In this document: in pieces, positions 38,801 through 51,077 of the stretch
How positions within the stretch are numbered: the stretch's first letter is position 1
Layout: each line of letters starts with the position of its first letter
Assembly: GCF_018320785.1 (NCBI RefSeq)
Contig: NC_054866.1
Coordinates: 32,465,000 to 32,528,999, forward strand
Direction: 5' to 3'
DNA length: 64,000 nucleotides
Source of the DNA: Cheilinus undulatus
Lineage: Eukaryota > Chordata > Actinopteri > Labriformes > Labridae
Made by a program: the position numbers and the translations under genes
Notes under the pieces: generated by a model
Seen by the model: only the letters and a program-made list of their open reading frames with translations
What the model was told of the DNA's origin: nothing
Databases searched by the model: none

Positions 38801-41800
38801 AATAGCATCCAGTGCTTTAAGTGAGTGTTGCCCCTTCAAAGCCATGGCCATAAACTTACTTGGATGACAAATTTTCATACAGCTCTTCTGGTTGGGGTTT
38901 GTTTCTCAATTTATCTTCAGAAAGTTGGAGATGGTATGTAAAACACTGGCGTTCAGTAAGGCAGGGAACTCTGAATGGGGAGTGATGCAGACTGCAGGCA
39001 TATGTGAGCTGCTATCCTCAATCAGAAGTGTCCGGAAAAGTGCTGATAAGTCCCATTTGTGATAGCAGCAGCTGTCTGTGTGGGCATGGGCTCACAGTTT
39101 ACACACCTACACCACCAGGTTACTCAGGATCTCTCCTGCTAACCAGCCTGTAGCAGGTGGCCGAAGCTGGCATTGCAAATTAGCGCCAAACAAAGTGGCT
39201 TTCTGTGTGAAAAATGAAGCGCTATAAAAATGTTCATAATTGCATACAATTGAGCCAGCATTGCTTTCTAGTGCATCTTTACCTAAGACTTGCCAAATAA
39301 TGCAGAGGCAGGGTACCTGTCTGCCACGCTGTATAGCCTAACTTCCTCCAGCATGTCCTGTTTCAAGAGGTAACGCTCACTGAAATCTCTGGAGGCCCCT
39401 AGTATTGCCACATACTCTAAACAACCAAACTTCAAAAATACCAAAATTTCCCTTAAAGACCCAAGTGCTTTCAGAGGAGTAAAGACGTGTGTTCATTAAA
39501 AGCTTCTTTAGTGCTGACACCCTCAATTTTAGGGTTTTTTTCACCAGGCCACAAAAGTAGACCTCTGTTTTTCTTGGTAGCAAAATTAGGCCTGTTTAAA
39601 ATAGCTCTGTGTGCTTAATATTATTCTTTATACAACAAAGTATCCCCAAGAAATCATAGAAACAATTAAAAAGAATTATTTCCTGGCATTAGTAGCAGCT
39701 CTAGACCTAAAGATTTCAGCCCCCTATCCCTCACTGTACACATCAACATGTAGAAAAATATGTAAATGTAAGACAAACACACATACAGTCACAATTTGTG
39801 CTTAACAATTCCTCTATCTTGTTTTTTTAGAATATACCTAAACATTATACCTCTAAATTGTGAAGAAATAACAACTATTGTCTTAAACAGAGTTTTAAAG
39901 ATCCAACTCTCTGAAGATGAACAATGCCCTGATAACACTATGAGTTTTGGCTGCACTGAGCCAAACCAAGCCATGCTGATTGGCTTTTCCATCACCAGTT
40001 TTGCCGAGCTGCACTCGAATACCTTTGCTCATGATCAGGGCCAAAGAGAGCCAGCCCCACCTCCAAGCGTGCTGTGCTGACATCAAAGTGGTTCTCAGAG
40101 TGTGATTTGCCCCTTTTGCTACTGACATCCCCGATGATAAATTTTCAGCCCACGACCCACAGGGAGATACGTTTATCCCTGCCTCTGCTCCAGCTGTCTA
40201 ACTCTGTCACAGTAGTGGTCCAATGTCAGCATTCACTGTGCGACTTAAACATTTATGACACAAGACCAAAACTCGAGATTTACATCCTCATACTACTGTC
40301 TGATTATACCGCACAGCTGAAGTTCTCACACTGACGAGCGAAATCAGGACGAACCAGGCACAGATTCAACTTTTTGTGCACCTTCTACAGGGCTGTACAG
40401 TGTGACATATATGTTGCAAATGCTATGAGAAAATTGGTCTGTGCTAAGAGGTTTTCACTCCTCATAGCACAGGTGTTGTGACAAAGTGAGAGAGGTGTGT
40501 GAATGCCAGATGAGACTTTAAGTATGACTTGTTGCCCCAAGAACTTAACTCCACTTTGGTTTGAGATTTGAAATTCATACCCAGTCCATTTATTTCTTAC
40601 TTCTGGTACATTTTAGACTCAAGCGGAATGTTGTTTTCCTCTTGTCATGCACAATTCTGTGTGTCTGGAGCGCGAGCGGCCATGCTCCGCAGTGCTGAGG
40701 GAGTGACCAGCTGCAGCTCTTACAGACGGGGCAGGCTCAGGGCAGATGCAGTACAGGTGTCATTATGTTGAAGAGGAGCGCTGCTATAATCCCAAGTTTC
40801 ATTTTAATGCACGTAGGCTGGATGATGTTAAAAATGTGTACTAGCTTATGTCTCTGTTAGCCTTGTCCTTTCCATGTATGCACAGACGGTCGCAGTGAGT
40901 TGGCTGTCAGTGAGAGGACAGAGCGCTCAGTCTGCTCTAATTTCTGATTAAAGATTAATGTATAAAACGATGGACTTTTCTCCACTAATATCGTAGCTGA
41001 TGCTGTTTGGTTAACGAGACAATACGTGTCTGAATTTAGCATGCAGGTCTGATATGACACGGACAGACAGACAGCAGTGTACGAGGGAGAGATGAGGGGG
41101 AGAGAGAGAGGAGCATGAAGGAGAAGATTAATGCAGCCCCACACTGCATAAACTTTGTGTATTGTTAGGGTAAAAACGTGACTTGGAGATAGTTTTTTTT
41201 AATTACCTTTGAACTTTGAATAGTACTGATGTTATTATTACACTGTAAGAGAGAAAAGAGTGTCTGTTCATTTACATTAGCTCTATAAACATCAGAACCC
41301 AGTGTGATACTACAGTATGGACCAAACCCTAACAGTGTTTACTTAATTTCTACTAATGTTAGGAATATTTTCCTATTACCCTGAGTATCAGTAAATATAT
41401 AAGAGGTGTCCAAACTATGGGCTGTGGGCCAACTGTGGCCCTTGGTCCTTTTGAATTGGCCTGCAAGAAATCCATTAAAAAAGGCCCACATAAGAACCTA
41501 AAACTTTACTATATTTCTTAGTTTGACTAGGAATGCACAATATTGGGGTTTATACAATATAGGGATATTTACAAATTAAATTAAGCTGATATCAATACCA
41601 ATATATAAATGTAGTTTAGACCTATCACTTCAGTCCTTGAAACACAGTTTGAGGATGAACAAAGAAACATACTTCAGTCTCTAGAACACACTAAAGTTAA
41701 AGTAATAAGAATGAACACAAAAAGACTTCAGCTGTCTGTTGGTCCTGCCTAAAGTTAAAAAAAAAAAAGATGAATACAAACAAAAGGAATCCAGCAGCAA

Positions 41801-44768
41801 ATAGCAGCACAAATTGAGCTAATTCGATCCTCTGATCTATCTCAAAGTCTGATTTTCATATCATACTGCTCTAATCATCTTTAAGCACCACACTTCTGTA
41901 AAGTTAGTCAGCTTCCAGCAGATTGCTCTTGTTTTGTGTCTGAATGTGGAGATGAACCATCAGTGTCTCTCGTCTCTGTGATTGGCTGTTTGCTTTGGTA
42001 GACATTAATGAGAGCTGTAATTTAGGCTGTTTTGGTCTTGTTTTCAAGTACATTCATTTACTAAGCATATGTTTTGATTACATGTTGGTTTTAGAGATGT
42101 AACAAACTATATTGTGCTACAGGTTTTTGTTCTGTGCTACAAGATTGTCAACCTCTGTAGCACCAGTGCTATGGGCAAAAAAGTAAACGTACGGCCCTGC
42201 TACTAAGAACAAAAGCTGGCAGAGTCGGCCTTAAATTTATGAACTGGCACTTGTAAAGTATGCAGTTCTCACTGCCCAATCCAGAAATATGATTGTGCTC
42301 ATATTCTTCTATCTAGAGAAACATAAATCACTCATCAGAAGACTGTTCTTTAGCCTCTATTGCAGGTAAATTCTCTCCTTTTGATGATAAGGGTGAATTA
42401 TTGTTTGATTGCAAAAACAGAGAGAGAGAGAATGTGAAAAGAGCGTCAGGCAGCGCTGTAAGTCTACAGTTTGATTTTTGCTTTAAAACAACGTAAAGTC
42501 CCTCAGATCAGGGAGTGTAGAGCGATCGAGGAGGGCACAAAACACTGCATCATCAGCTCTAGACGCGCCCTCTAATGCGTAGCTCAGTTATGGTGAGAAA
42601 GCAAATCCCCTGCTGCACTGGGCTGCCGTGCCGAGTCAAACCAAGTCAGGACGAGCCATCCCATGTAATGAAAAAGCCCCATAAGTGCAGCAACAAAAAA
42701 CAACTTATACATAGTTAGAGCCTGGTGTGTGAAGCACTAAAAATACTGAACTACATTTGTTTTGGGCGTTACCAGTGCAAAAAAATTGCTATGGACACAG
42801 GAGCCTAGTGGCTCAGTTTGTCCAGCTAGATGAGTAATTCCTGTGATAAATGGATACTTGAATCAAACTGGGTTGACGAATTTACATAAACCCTTCTTAG
42901 ATTCAGTATCAATGTTCATTTTGTTTTTCCCCAACACTTGGCTGAATAGCATGGGACTTGTTTATGGTCACATTGTTTACATGAAACGTGGGCTGAAGAT
43001 GGGTCAAATCCGTGTGTCACCAAAAATTGGCGTCTGCTCAAACTTTGTATTCTGCCTGATAAATTGCAGCCAAGTACTGTGGGCGGTTAATCCCCCATGA
43101 CTCTATTAACTTTTTCGGTTGCATGCACTTTAGACTCAATGAGTGTTTGATGGGTTTCTTTAAAATATGTCAGCGTTTTAAAAAGATGCAGAGGTCAGAG
43201 GTGGAGAGTATTAATAATGGCTTTCCTACATTAAAACCACTGTCTGGTGGAAATTAATCACTATCTGGCTTTATGGTAACTAGAGCAAGCCTCTTTTCAT
43301 GTCCACATGTGGAAATCAAACTAAATGTTGTACATTAAGCTTTTCCTCTCGCTTTGCTGCTTCTTATCTGAGCAACCCACATTATATCCATACTGTATGA
43401 CTGACATAGACAGGCTTGATGGTTGTGGTTTAGAGGATGATTTGACTGATTTTTGACCTTTGATGTTTGAGAGCCTGTTGAAAGAAGGATCACCAAAAGT
43501 CATCCTTTGTTGTTTAAATTAAACAACACTCCTAAATGTAGAAGATTTGCTGTTGTAATATATTGAGCAGTTAGTTTAGTTTTAGCTTTTTTGTCATGTA
43601 AGTACTTTCCAATGATTTAGTCTAAAGAGCTAATAATTGTCTCAGTCAACACCACATATATTCAAGTCAGAAGGTGTGGCTTTATGTTTAATACGACAAT
43701 GTGCCAAGTGGCTTTTATTTTGACACGTAGCAGAGATGTGGATACAGAATGGTGCAGAGATGGGGAAAGGTGTACCCAGCAAATCTGTTGTCAACAGAGC
43801 ACAAAGATTAGCAAACTTTATTTAACCTCAAATTAGGTCAAGGCTAGTAGCTCTAGTTTTAAAGGCACAAGTTTAGGCAAATATGGACACAGGTTACTCA
43901 TTAGAAAGACTACTGTGGCTCTCATTGGTACATTCATATTGGTCAGACTTCCCCTTTACATCTATCAATCAGTGGCTCTGTCAAGTTTAGCTGAGAAACT
44001 AAAGAACAAATTAACTACATATTTTGTGTTGTATTTAATCCTAGTTTTGTGTTAAATGAATATAATTAAATAACTCTCCGCTAAAAGTTCTGTGTTAGTG
44101 GTCCGTGGGTTTGTTTGTGCTTTAGAGGGAGTCAGTGTTAACAATACAACCAAAACTCCAAGCAGTGGCCTTATGTAACTGTCTGAATATATTTGTGCTT
44201 CTTTTTAAAGTAATCCTAACATTAACAAATAATTTCCGACCATTAATGAATAGTATATTAAAAATACGACAAATTATTTTGCTACTCTTTGCTATTATTT
44301 CAATAAGAGTTTCCCAGGGACTTTTTCACTGCAACAAATTGCACATGATATGTTCAAAATTGTGAATTGGCAACATTGGCTGGGATATATCTGAATATTA
44401 AGTCAAATTTCTGTTTCTTTTTTTTTTTTTTTATGTTTCAGGCTGCAGAAGGAAACCTGGTCATCAGCTCCTCCACTGACTACACACTCAGTGTGTGGAA
44501 AGATCTGGAAAACAAGCCCCTCCGCCAGTACAAGTCTCAGTCTGACCCCATCCATGCCTTTGACCTTTACGGCCCAGAGATTGTAACAGGAACCGTGGCT
44601 AACAAGATTGGGGTGTACTCCATGGCGGACATCTCCTTGAGCCCTGTTAGCAGCACAAAGCTGAGCTCAGAGAACTTCCGCGGCACTCTGACCAGCCTGG
44701 CAGTCCTGCCCACCAAGAGGCTCTTACTGCTGGGCTCTGAGAACGGCGCCATCCGGTTATTAGCGTAG
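29856..44768 (+). CDS. wdr81: WD repeat-containing protein 81 (BEACH/WD40)
   Basis: WDR81 is a BEACH-WD40 protein that works with WDR91 in endosome maturation and restrains endosomal PI3-kinase activity; it also acts in autophagic cargo clearance. Eleven coding exons were assembled: 29856-30217, 30601-34133, 34211-34318, 34452-34651, 34798-34979, 36068-36233, 36556-36721, 36830-37660, 37795-37940, 38110-38292 and 44442-44768. They total 6204 nt (2067 aa; human about 1941). An N-terminal kinase-like region contains [16 protein letters not shown] and [13 protein letters not shown]. The BEACH domain lies at about residues 339-600 ([45 protein letters not shown]). A long middle region with a serine/glycine- and glutamate-rich segment ends at [10 protein letters not shown]40 repeats run from about residue 1762 to the C-terminus, which ends in IRLLA as in mammals. 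Exon 2 (3.5 kb) encodes more than half the protein, and intron 10 (6.1 kb) is filled with repeats. Frame and junctions are intact, so it should be functional. Confidence 0.97.
40321..42425. repeat. Long copy of an interspersed repeat in wdr81 intron 10
   Basis: The segment 40321-40382 (TTCTCACACTGACGAGCG onward) matches 58961-59022 with only one or two differences. The segment 42203-42425 (AAGAACAAAAGCT onward) matches 59022-59250 at clearly lower but obvious identity. The 1.8 kb between them is absent from the second copy. Related hAT-like sequence (GAGTCAAACCAAGTCAGGACGA near 42635) lies just to the right. The element probably is a DNA transposon, but the ends are not defined. Confidence 0.6.
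41402..41500. repeat. Possible hAT terminal fragment
   Basis: GGTGTCCAAACTATGGGC followed by GTGGCC and GGCCTGCAAG resembles one end of a widespread vertebrate hAT non-autonomous family. The opposite end was not found. Confidence 0.4.
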
Positions 44769-46260
44769 AGAAAAAATCAATGACTCCCAGATACACTAAA
44801 CTCACTTAACAGTGACCTCCAAAGTGTCTTATTGGTGAGGACAGGCAGGTGTCAGAACTCTCTGTCCCTCCCCTTGAGCTTGAGGTCAATTCTACTAGAA
44901 GGTAGTTTGGTCAGTTCCTCTGAAATGCTTTTTGAATGAAGCAGCACAAGCAAAGGCATTGTAGAAGCTACACATGTCTAAATCTTGCACCAAATTTGAT
45001 TGACAGGAAATGTGTGCAACGCACTTAACATTTATCATGTACAAAAGATCCCATGATTTTTTAAAAAGCCTATACGTGCATAGATAGTATATAATGGGGA
45101 ATTCTGATCTAGTCTTGGTCATTTTTTCATTTGACAAGGTCAGTCATTCTGTTCAGACATATGAATCAGAAGACGTGCTCAGGAAGGTGGAACCAAACAC
45201 GGTTCTTCTGTAGTGTTTACACTTTCCAAGTAGATGCATAACAACACCAAAAATACATCTGCCTCCACTTTCTTTTCCCTTTATGTTAGCATACTTGCGT
45301 ATCCAAATGCACTGATTAAACTATGCAGTATTTGTAGATCAAATCATTTGTTTTTGTTTGAGTCAATGTGATTTTCATAGATAGATAATTTATACATCAC
45401 TAATGGTTGAACTGTTTAATGGACAGCGTCGGTGCATCCTCTAAGTGTGGAGACGCTTCAGTTGTTGTCACATTACTAAAGTTGTATACTGATGCACAGC
45501 CTTTATTCTCCTGCACAAGTATGGCCTGAATTGGAACAAGTTGATTCTCACTCAGATTTTAAAGCCTGAATGTTTTTATCCACTAATAAATTACTTGACT
45601 TTGCTTGGGAGTTTTTAAACAGTGTTTAGAGACTATTGCTTTTGCTGTCAGAACCTGTAGCAACATTATACTGGCAATTGGTGGTATATGCCAGTTTAAT
45701 TGGGTTTGCCATAAGTTAGACTCATACAGCGCTCATTTCTGATAACATAAGCTATCATAGATACAGTCAATGCCAAGTTGAACAATTTTTCTATTTTAAC
45801 ATTTGTTACTGCATCAGAGTATGTTGAGTAATTACTTTAAAAGGTTAGAAAAAAGAGCAAAAATTAGTCTAACTTGCTCCATATGTGTAATATAAATTGA
45901 AACACATAACAGGTTTTTGTTCCTCAAATGAAGCCGGATTCTGTTTGAACTTTCTAAGCCTTTTAGCATCCAGTAATTTCAACCCATTATTTGATTTTCT
46001 TCATGGTGTAAAACAGTCTGCCTAATTTTGTAATTATTTGCCCAAAGCCTAATATGCTCTGACAAGTGTACTACACCTTTTTGATATCTTGTGTTTTTTG
46101 TAAACTTTGAGTTTTAGCTCAGTAATCATCTAATGACAAACTTTGTAAAAAAGAAAAAAGGAAGGAAAATTTGTAGTTGCATAATTGGTAACAATGGTTC
46201 CAGCATTTCTCAAAGCATTTTCAGAGAAGTCCACTGAAACAGCTATTTATTAACTGGATT

Positions 46261-46266
46261 AATAAA
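46261..46266 (+). promoter_or_regulatory. wdr81: Candidate poly(A) signal of wdr81
   Basis: AATAAA lies about 1.5 kb beyond the wdr81 stop at 44768. A nearer AATAAA at 45585-45590 is an alternative. Sequence between 44769 and here is otherwise gene-free and is read as the 3' untranslated region. Confidence 0.45.
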
Positions 46267-46299
46267 AAAATTGCTTCCTGTGATTCGGTTGTTCTGTGT

Positions 46300-47440
46300 C
46301 ATTCATCTGCATTCATCATGACTTCCAGTCTGCCTTCTGGTCTTAGTTGAATCACTCTAGTGGAGATTGGACAAAGTCCCCTTGCATGTTTGCAGACAGA
46401 TGTCATGTGATCTGTAACATATCACCTTTTTTTCTTTTTACTGGGAATGGTGAACCAAACTAGCAAAAGGTTTGCTTTTCTCATGTAATCTTTCTTTTTT
46501 TAAGTGAATTGTGTTTGATCATAACAAATAACTGAAGTTTTTGATGAAGCAATCAAGTTTGCCCAGTTCTCTATAGTTGGAAAAATAAAAAAAACAGTGC
46601 CTTCTTGGAAATGTGGGCCAGTGTCCTTTGATATCAGGTGTGTAACACTGCTGGCAACAACTTGTATTTGTTTTCCCACGCAGTGGGATCAGTATTTAAT
46701 TAATGTGTCATCTGTCCCTCAGATGTCATGATTTTGTCACCTGCTCCTTGACATGCAAAACATCTAACAGCTCCGTCCTCAATATTTAAACGCCGTTGAG
46801 TGTCAGTAGCTACATTTACAAACAAATAGTGGCTTAAAGAGGCCCCAATCAATGTAAGTTGATATTTAACAGTTTGCTGAGCAAATGCCAATCTTTTACT
46901 CCCAGGAAATCTGCCATCCACAGTCACTTAGTCGCTCCTTTTTTGGACTAGGCAGCAAGTTTTTTCTAATTTAAATATAAGGTAAGTAAGTTTATTTTCA
47001 TGAACAGAGGTTGTATGATTTTATACTTAAATCATTTAAGTTTTTGGTGGAAAATTATAAGTATTAATCAATTATTGAGCCATTTTATGGTTGTGCATGG
47101 TTTGCATGAGGGACAGTGACTTTTCACACCCTAATACTTTCAGTGCATTTTACATTTAAAACATTTCTGTTGGTTTAAAAAGTGTAAAAAAATGTGGAGT
47201 TTGGATGCTTTGTCTACACCACAATGCACGAATACTCAAAACTGTCGAGAATTGGTGCAAAATGGATTTGCTTAGCCAGTAATAATATTCACACAATTTA
47301 TCTTAATTGTTAGGATTTGCTCTTTTACAGCCTTCATATCAGCTCGTAGAACATAATATGCAGTTTGTTAAAATCTGTGTTGTGGATGTCATGTTTAAGG
47401 CAAATTTCCAGATGATCTGAGTTCCTTTAAAAGAGGGCGG
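46300..47440. other. Intergenic sequence wdr81 to serpinf2
   Basis: No gene or repeat was recognised. The right end should contain the serpinf2 promoter, but I do not see a convincing core element. Confidence 0.5.
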
Positions 47441-47449
47441 CTTAAGTGG

Positions 47450-47502
47450 AGTGAAAGTGTTTGAGTCCTGCAAAGAATACACCAAAGAAACTGAATTAAA
47501 AG
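47450..47502 (+). other. serpinf2: Probable non-coding first exon of serpinf2
   Basis: The donor TTAAAAG|GTAGGC ends at 47502 and pairs with the acceptor TTTTTACAG ending at 47594, 15 nt before the serpinf2 ATG. The left limit of the exon is not visible in the sequence. Confidence 0.4.
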
Positions 47503-47609
47503 GTAGGCGTTTCATGTAATACTAGGTTTGATCTTGAAATGTATTTTTACTGTTTCATAAAAGAGACAGGAAAACATATTTTTCCTTTTTACAGCTGCAT
47601 TGCAAGAAC

Positions 47610-49818
47610 ATGGACCTTCGTCTGACACTCCTGTTGATCAGTCTCTGCAGCCAAGGAGTTACTGTATGTCACTTTGAGACCACTTAGGGGTTTTTCATAA
47701 TAATTTAGGTTGAATTAAATGTTTGAATGGATTGAAATTTGATATAATCTCTCTGAACAGAATGGTGAGGTCGCAGACAATGAGTCAATTCCTCTGGTTC
47801 CTCTCATACCTTTGTTGCCCAGTCATCCTATACAGGTGGGAGGCAAAACAGAAGTTGAATCAGTTTTAATGTTTCTTTTCTGTAATCTAAATTCAGAGTT
47901 TCTTATTTCTATCTTTAAGCAAGTAGAAAATGAAACCACAGCACAGGCAGAACCTGCAAACACCACAGAAGACCTTACTAGCTCGCTCAGTGGGGGCTCA
48001 TCAGCAGAGGAAGGAGATGAGGGTTGTCCGTCCATCAGCCAAAGATCGCAGTCATGGGAGGCCATCGCTGCTGCCATTCAGAAATTAGGAGTGCAGCTGC
48101 TGCAGAACCTGGAGACAACGCCAGGGCAGCCAAACATCATCATATCTCCTTTTAGCATATCATTAGCACTCTCCCAGCTGGCTTTAGGTATCTGTCTCCT
48201 GCTGCAGCTTTGACACATTGCATCAAAACATCTTGTTTCCTTCACTAACATTTAATCACATTTGATGAATTGTGCCAGCATCTTGAAAATGTTTATTGTC
48301 ATCAGGAGACTTTCGTGGTTCTCATCCAATTATTTCCCTTCTTCCTTGACATTTTCCCAGGCTCAGTAAATGAGACACACAAGCTGCTGATGCATCACCT
48401 CCATGAAAACAGCCTCCCCTGCTACCACGAGTCTCTGCATAATGTTTTAATATATCTCAGGAATGACCTGCAAATAGCCACCCGTATCTTTCTACGCCAA
48501 GGTTCATCCTAAGAACTAATTTTTCTGACTTAGTTACGGTTGAAATTAAGCAGCTCCTGTTTTCAAAAACATTTGTTTACTTAGCATTTTTAATTTAGCT
48601 CATCTTTGGTGAATTTGAGCCTGAGAGAGTGTGTGTTTCTCATATTTTAGGGTTTGAGCCGAAACAAGAGTTTGTCAATGAATCCCGGCGGTTATATGAC
48701 TCAGAGCCAGCAGTCTTGGAAAGTCTGGAGCAGATAAACAATTGGGTAGAGAAGGCGACAAATGGGATGATGACTGACTTCCTTCCTGCTTTACCACCCA
48801 ATCTGCTTGTCATGCTCATTAATGCTGTCCATTTCAAAGGTGAAATATGACCATGTCTATAACAGAAGCCTCTTTTCTTAGAGATCCTGCTTGCTGAATC
48901 CTCATTTTTTTCTTCTTACAGGGGAGTGGAAAGCTCGATTTGATCCACGCTTTACCTCCAGAGGGGTTTTCTACCTTGACGACAAGAGCATGATTGATGT
49001 TGAAGTGATGGAGGATGCCAAACATCCTTTGAGTTTATTCACTGATAATGAACTGGATGCTCAGGTAATAAACAGATTTGTCACTCATTCTCACAATCAC
49101 CAAAATTCAGTTAACATACATTTCGGACATACCAGTTAAAATTATTCACTTTCCCTTCAGGTAGCAAGCTTCCCATTCCAGAAGTCCATGAGCCTCCTGG
49201 TGGTCATGCCAATGTCCGGCCAGGTGAACATGTCTTCTCTCACAGCAAAGCTGAATGTCTCTGACCTGTATGAGCGTCTGCCAAAACAGAGAGCCGTTCA
49301 AGTTAAAGTCCCCAAATTCAAACTTGAGTATGCTCAAGAGCTACAGGATGTTTTTACCAAATTAGGTAAGAGCTTACCCCACTTTTTTCACAACAAATTC
49401 TTGTGACTTGTTTGAGTTTCTTTCAACATGGTATAACCGACCCTGTCCTCTTTGCTTGACTTTAGGCCTTGGTGAGGTGTTTACCAATCCCAACTTGGCT
49501 GACATGGCAGACGGCCCTCTGCTGGTATCCAGTGTGATGCATAAATCCAGCATGGAGATTAACGAGGAGGGTGCAGAGGCCGCTGCAACCACCGCGATTG
49601 TGATCTCAAGAGCATCCAATCCTGTTTTCCACCTCACACAACCTTTCTTCTTTGCACTAATGGATGAAAAGACTCATGTACCGATCTTCATGGGTGTCAT
49701 AAACAACCCTAATCCTGGAGCTCCTATTCTGGAGAGAGGAGACCCTGGAGATACAGATAAAGTGGGATTCCCAATCGACAAGAATCATTACGGCACATTT
49801 GGAGGCCGACCCAAGTAG
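47610..49818 (+). CDS. serpinf2: Alpha-2-antiplasmin (serpin F2)
   Basis: This is a secreted serine-protease inhibitor of the serpin family; the mammalian orthologue is the main plasma inhibitor of plasmin. Eight coding exons were assembled: 47610-47663, 47761-47835, 47920-48187, 48361-48501, 48651-48839, 48922-49064, 49161-49365 and 49466-49818. They total 1428 nt (475 aa). Residues 1-18 form a signal peptide (MDLRLTLLLISLCSQG). An acidic, low-complexity N-terminal region precedes the serpin core, which contains NIIISPFSISLALSQLALG, INNWVEKATNGMM and LLVMLINAVHFKGEW. The reactive loop reads EEGAEAAATTAIVISRASN, with P1 Arg407 and P1' Ala408. The tail after the NPNPGAP strand runs about 35 residues and ends in Lys. 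Serpinf1 is unlikely because of the Arg P1 and the C-terminal extension. The exon 5 donor (CAAG|GTTCAT) is weak but is the only one that keeps frame. Expression in liver is expected from the family, not seen here. Confidence 0.93.
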
Positions 49819-49950
49819 GGACAAATGATGGCTCTGCTGCATCAGAGAAAACACAAGCCAAGACCTCTATGATTGTACGGATGAAATGTACAATATCACT
49901 GGAACAAAATGTGTGAAACAGATGCTTTGTGAGTCTTTATTTCTCTGCAG

Positions 49951-49956
49951 AATAAA
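49951..49956 (+). promoter_or_regulatory. serpinf2: Poly(A) signal of serpinf2
   Basis: AATAAA occurs 133 nt after the serpinf2 stop codon, a typical distance for a short 3' untranslated region. Confidence 0.6.
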
Positions 49957-50785
49957 CAGCCTGAGGAGGCCAATATTCCATGTGAAAACCAAGTATTCCT
50001 TCATAAATTTACAGTTTTGCTGCATTTGATTGCACAGCTTCGTTAGGAAACACAAAAAAATAAATAGATAAATAAATAACAAGACAGGAAATCATTTTTA
50101 CCCACTTTAATTATTTTACAGTTAATGCATTTCCCATTAAAATCATCTGATAGGAAAATAAAATGGATCTTGAACCCCATTATGCCATGTTTTTGAGTTT
50201 CATTGCCTCTGTTAGAATTGTGATTATGACATGAATGTAGAGTGATGCATTGATGACACTGGGAATAATAAAATCAGAGGACATTTGCAGGTATTGGTGC
50301 AATAAAATGCACAAATTACCTTTTATAATAAAACTTAAGCTATTCAACGTGAAAGCTGCTGGCCTTACATCTTAATGTAACTAAGTTGCAGTTTTCCTTA
50401 CAACAGTTTGTGCCTCTGTCTTCGCCAATTAATTGAATTACTAAGAAAAAGCAAAGAGCTAAAAACAATTATCTTATTGCATGTTTATTCAGTCTTACTA
50501 TATTTTCACATTTGGTGCTTTAACTTTATTTTCTACAGTGTCTTTTTTTGTAACTATTTCACAAAGAGTTTTTGAGGTAGGTAAGATAATGTAAGAAAGG
50601 ATTACTTTCTGTACTTAAATTACATATCATACCATCATTAAGTACATAAGTGAGGACGGAATTAATCAAATTCTTTATTCTCCTTTTTAAAAAGAAGCCA
50701 TTTGTCATCCTTTTGTTTCGTTTATTGTCGTAGAGTGTAACAACCCAAATTTCCCTACTATTTTGAATGCATCGTATTTAGCGCC

Positions 50786-50969
50786 TGACGTCACGGTGTG
50801 TTTGGCGCTGACTTTCCTTTAACTGATCTCCGGTCAGTTTTACGGTGTAAAGTAGACCTCTCTATCCATAGTGCAAACTGCCTTGAAACTGATGCCAGAT
50901 CTGTGAGCGGATACGGAAGTTGAGCCAACAAATAAGACGCTTGGCGCGATTGTACGAGTTGTTGGCGCC
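50786..50969 (+). promoter_or_regulatory. rpa1: rpa1 promoter with CRE and E2F-like sites
   Basis: A perfect palindromic CRE, TGACGTCA, lies at 50786-50793. Three TTGGCGC cores, matching the E2F consensus TTTSGCGC in its central part, lie at 50802-50808, 50941-50947 and 50962-50968. All are within 300 bp upstream of the rpa1 ATG at 51078. There is no obvious TATA box. E2F control fits the S-phase role of RPA, but occupancy is inferred. Confidence 0.65.
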
Positions 50970-51077
50970 AGTGACACAATTCACCAGTTACTGTCAGTGT
51001 AAGGAGCTGAGGGTCTGTTGTCTTCTTACATTTCGGTAAAATAGTAATTTTTGTTACTAAACCAGCTTTCTACAGAC

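Noticed and set aside
47610-49818. Pigment epithelium-derived factor (serpinf1)
   Set aside because: The reactive loop has an inhibitory Ala-rich hinge and Arg at P1 and there is a C-terminal tail, all features of serpinf2 rather than the non-inhibitory serpinf1.
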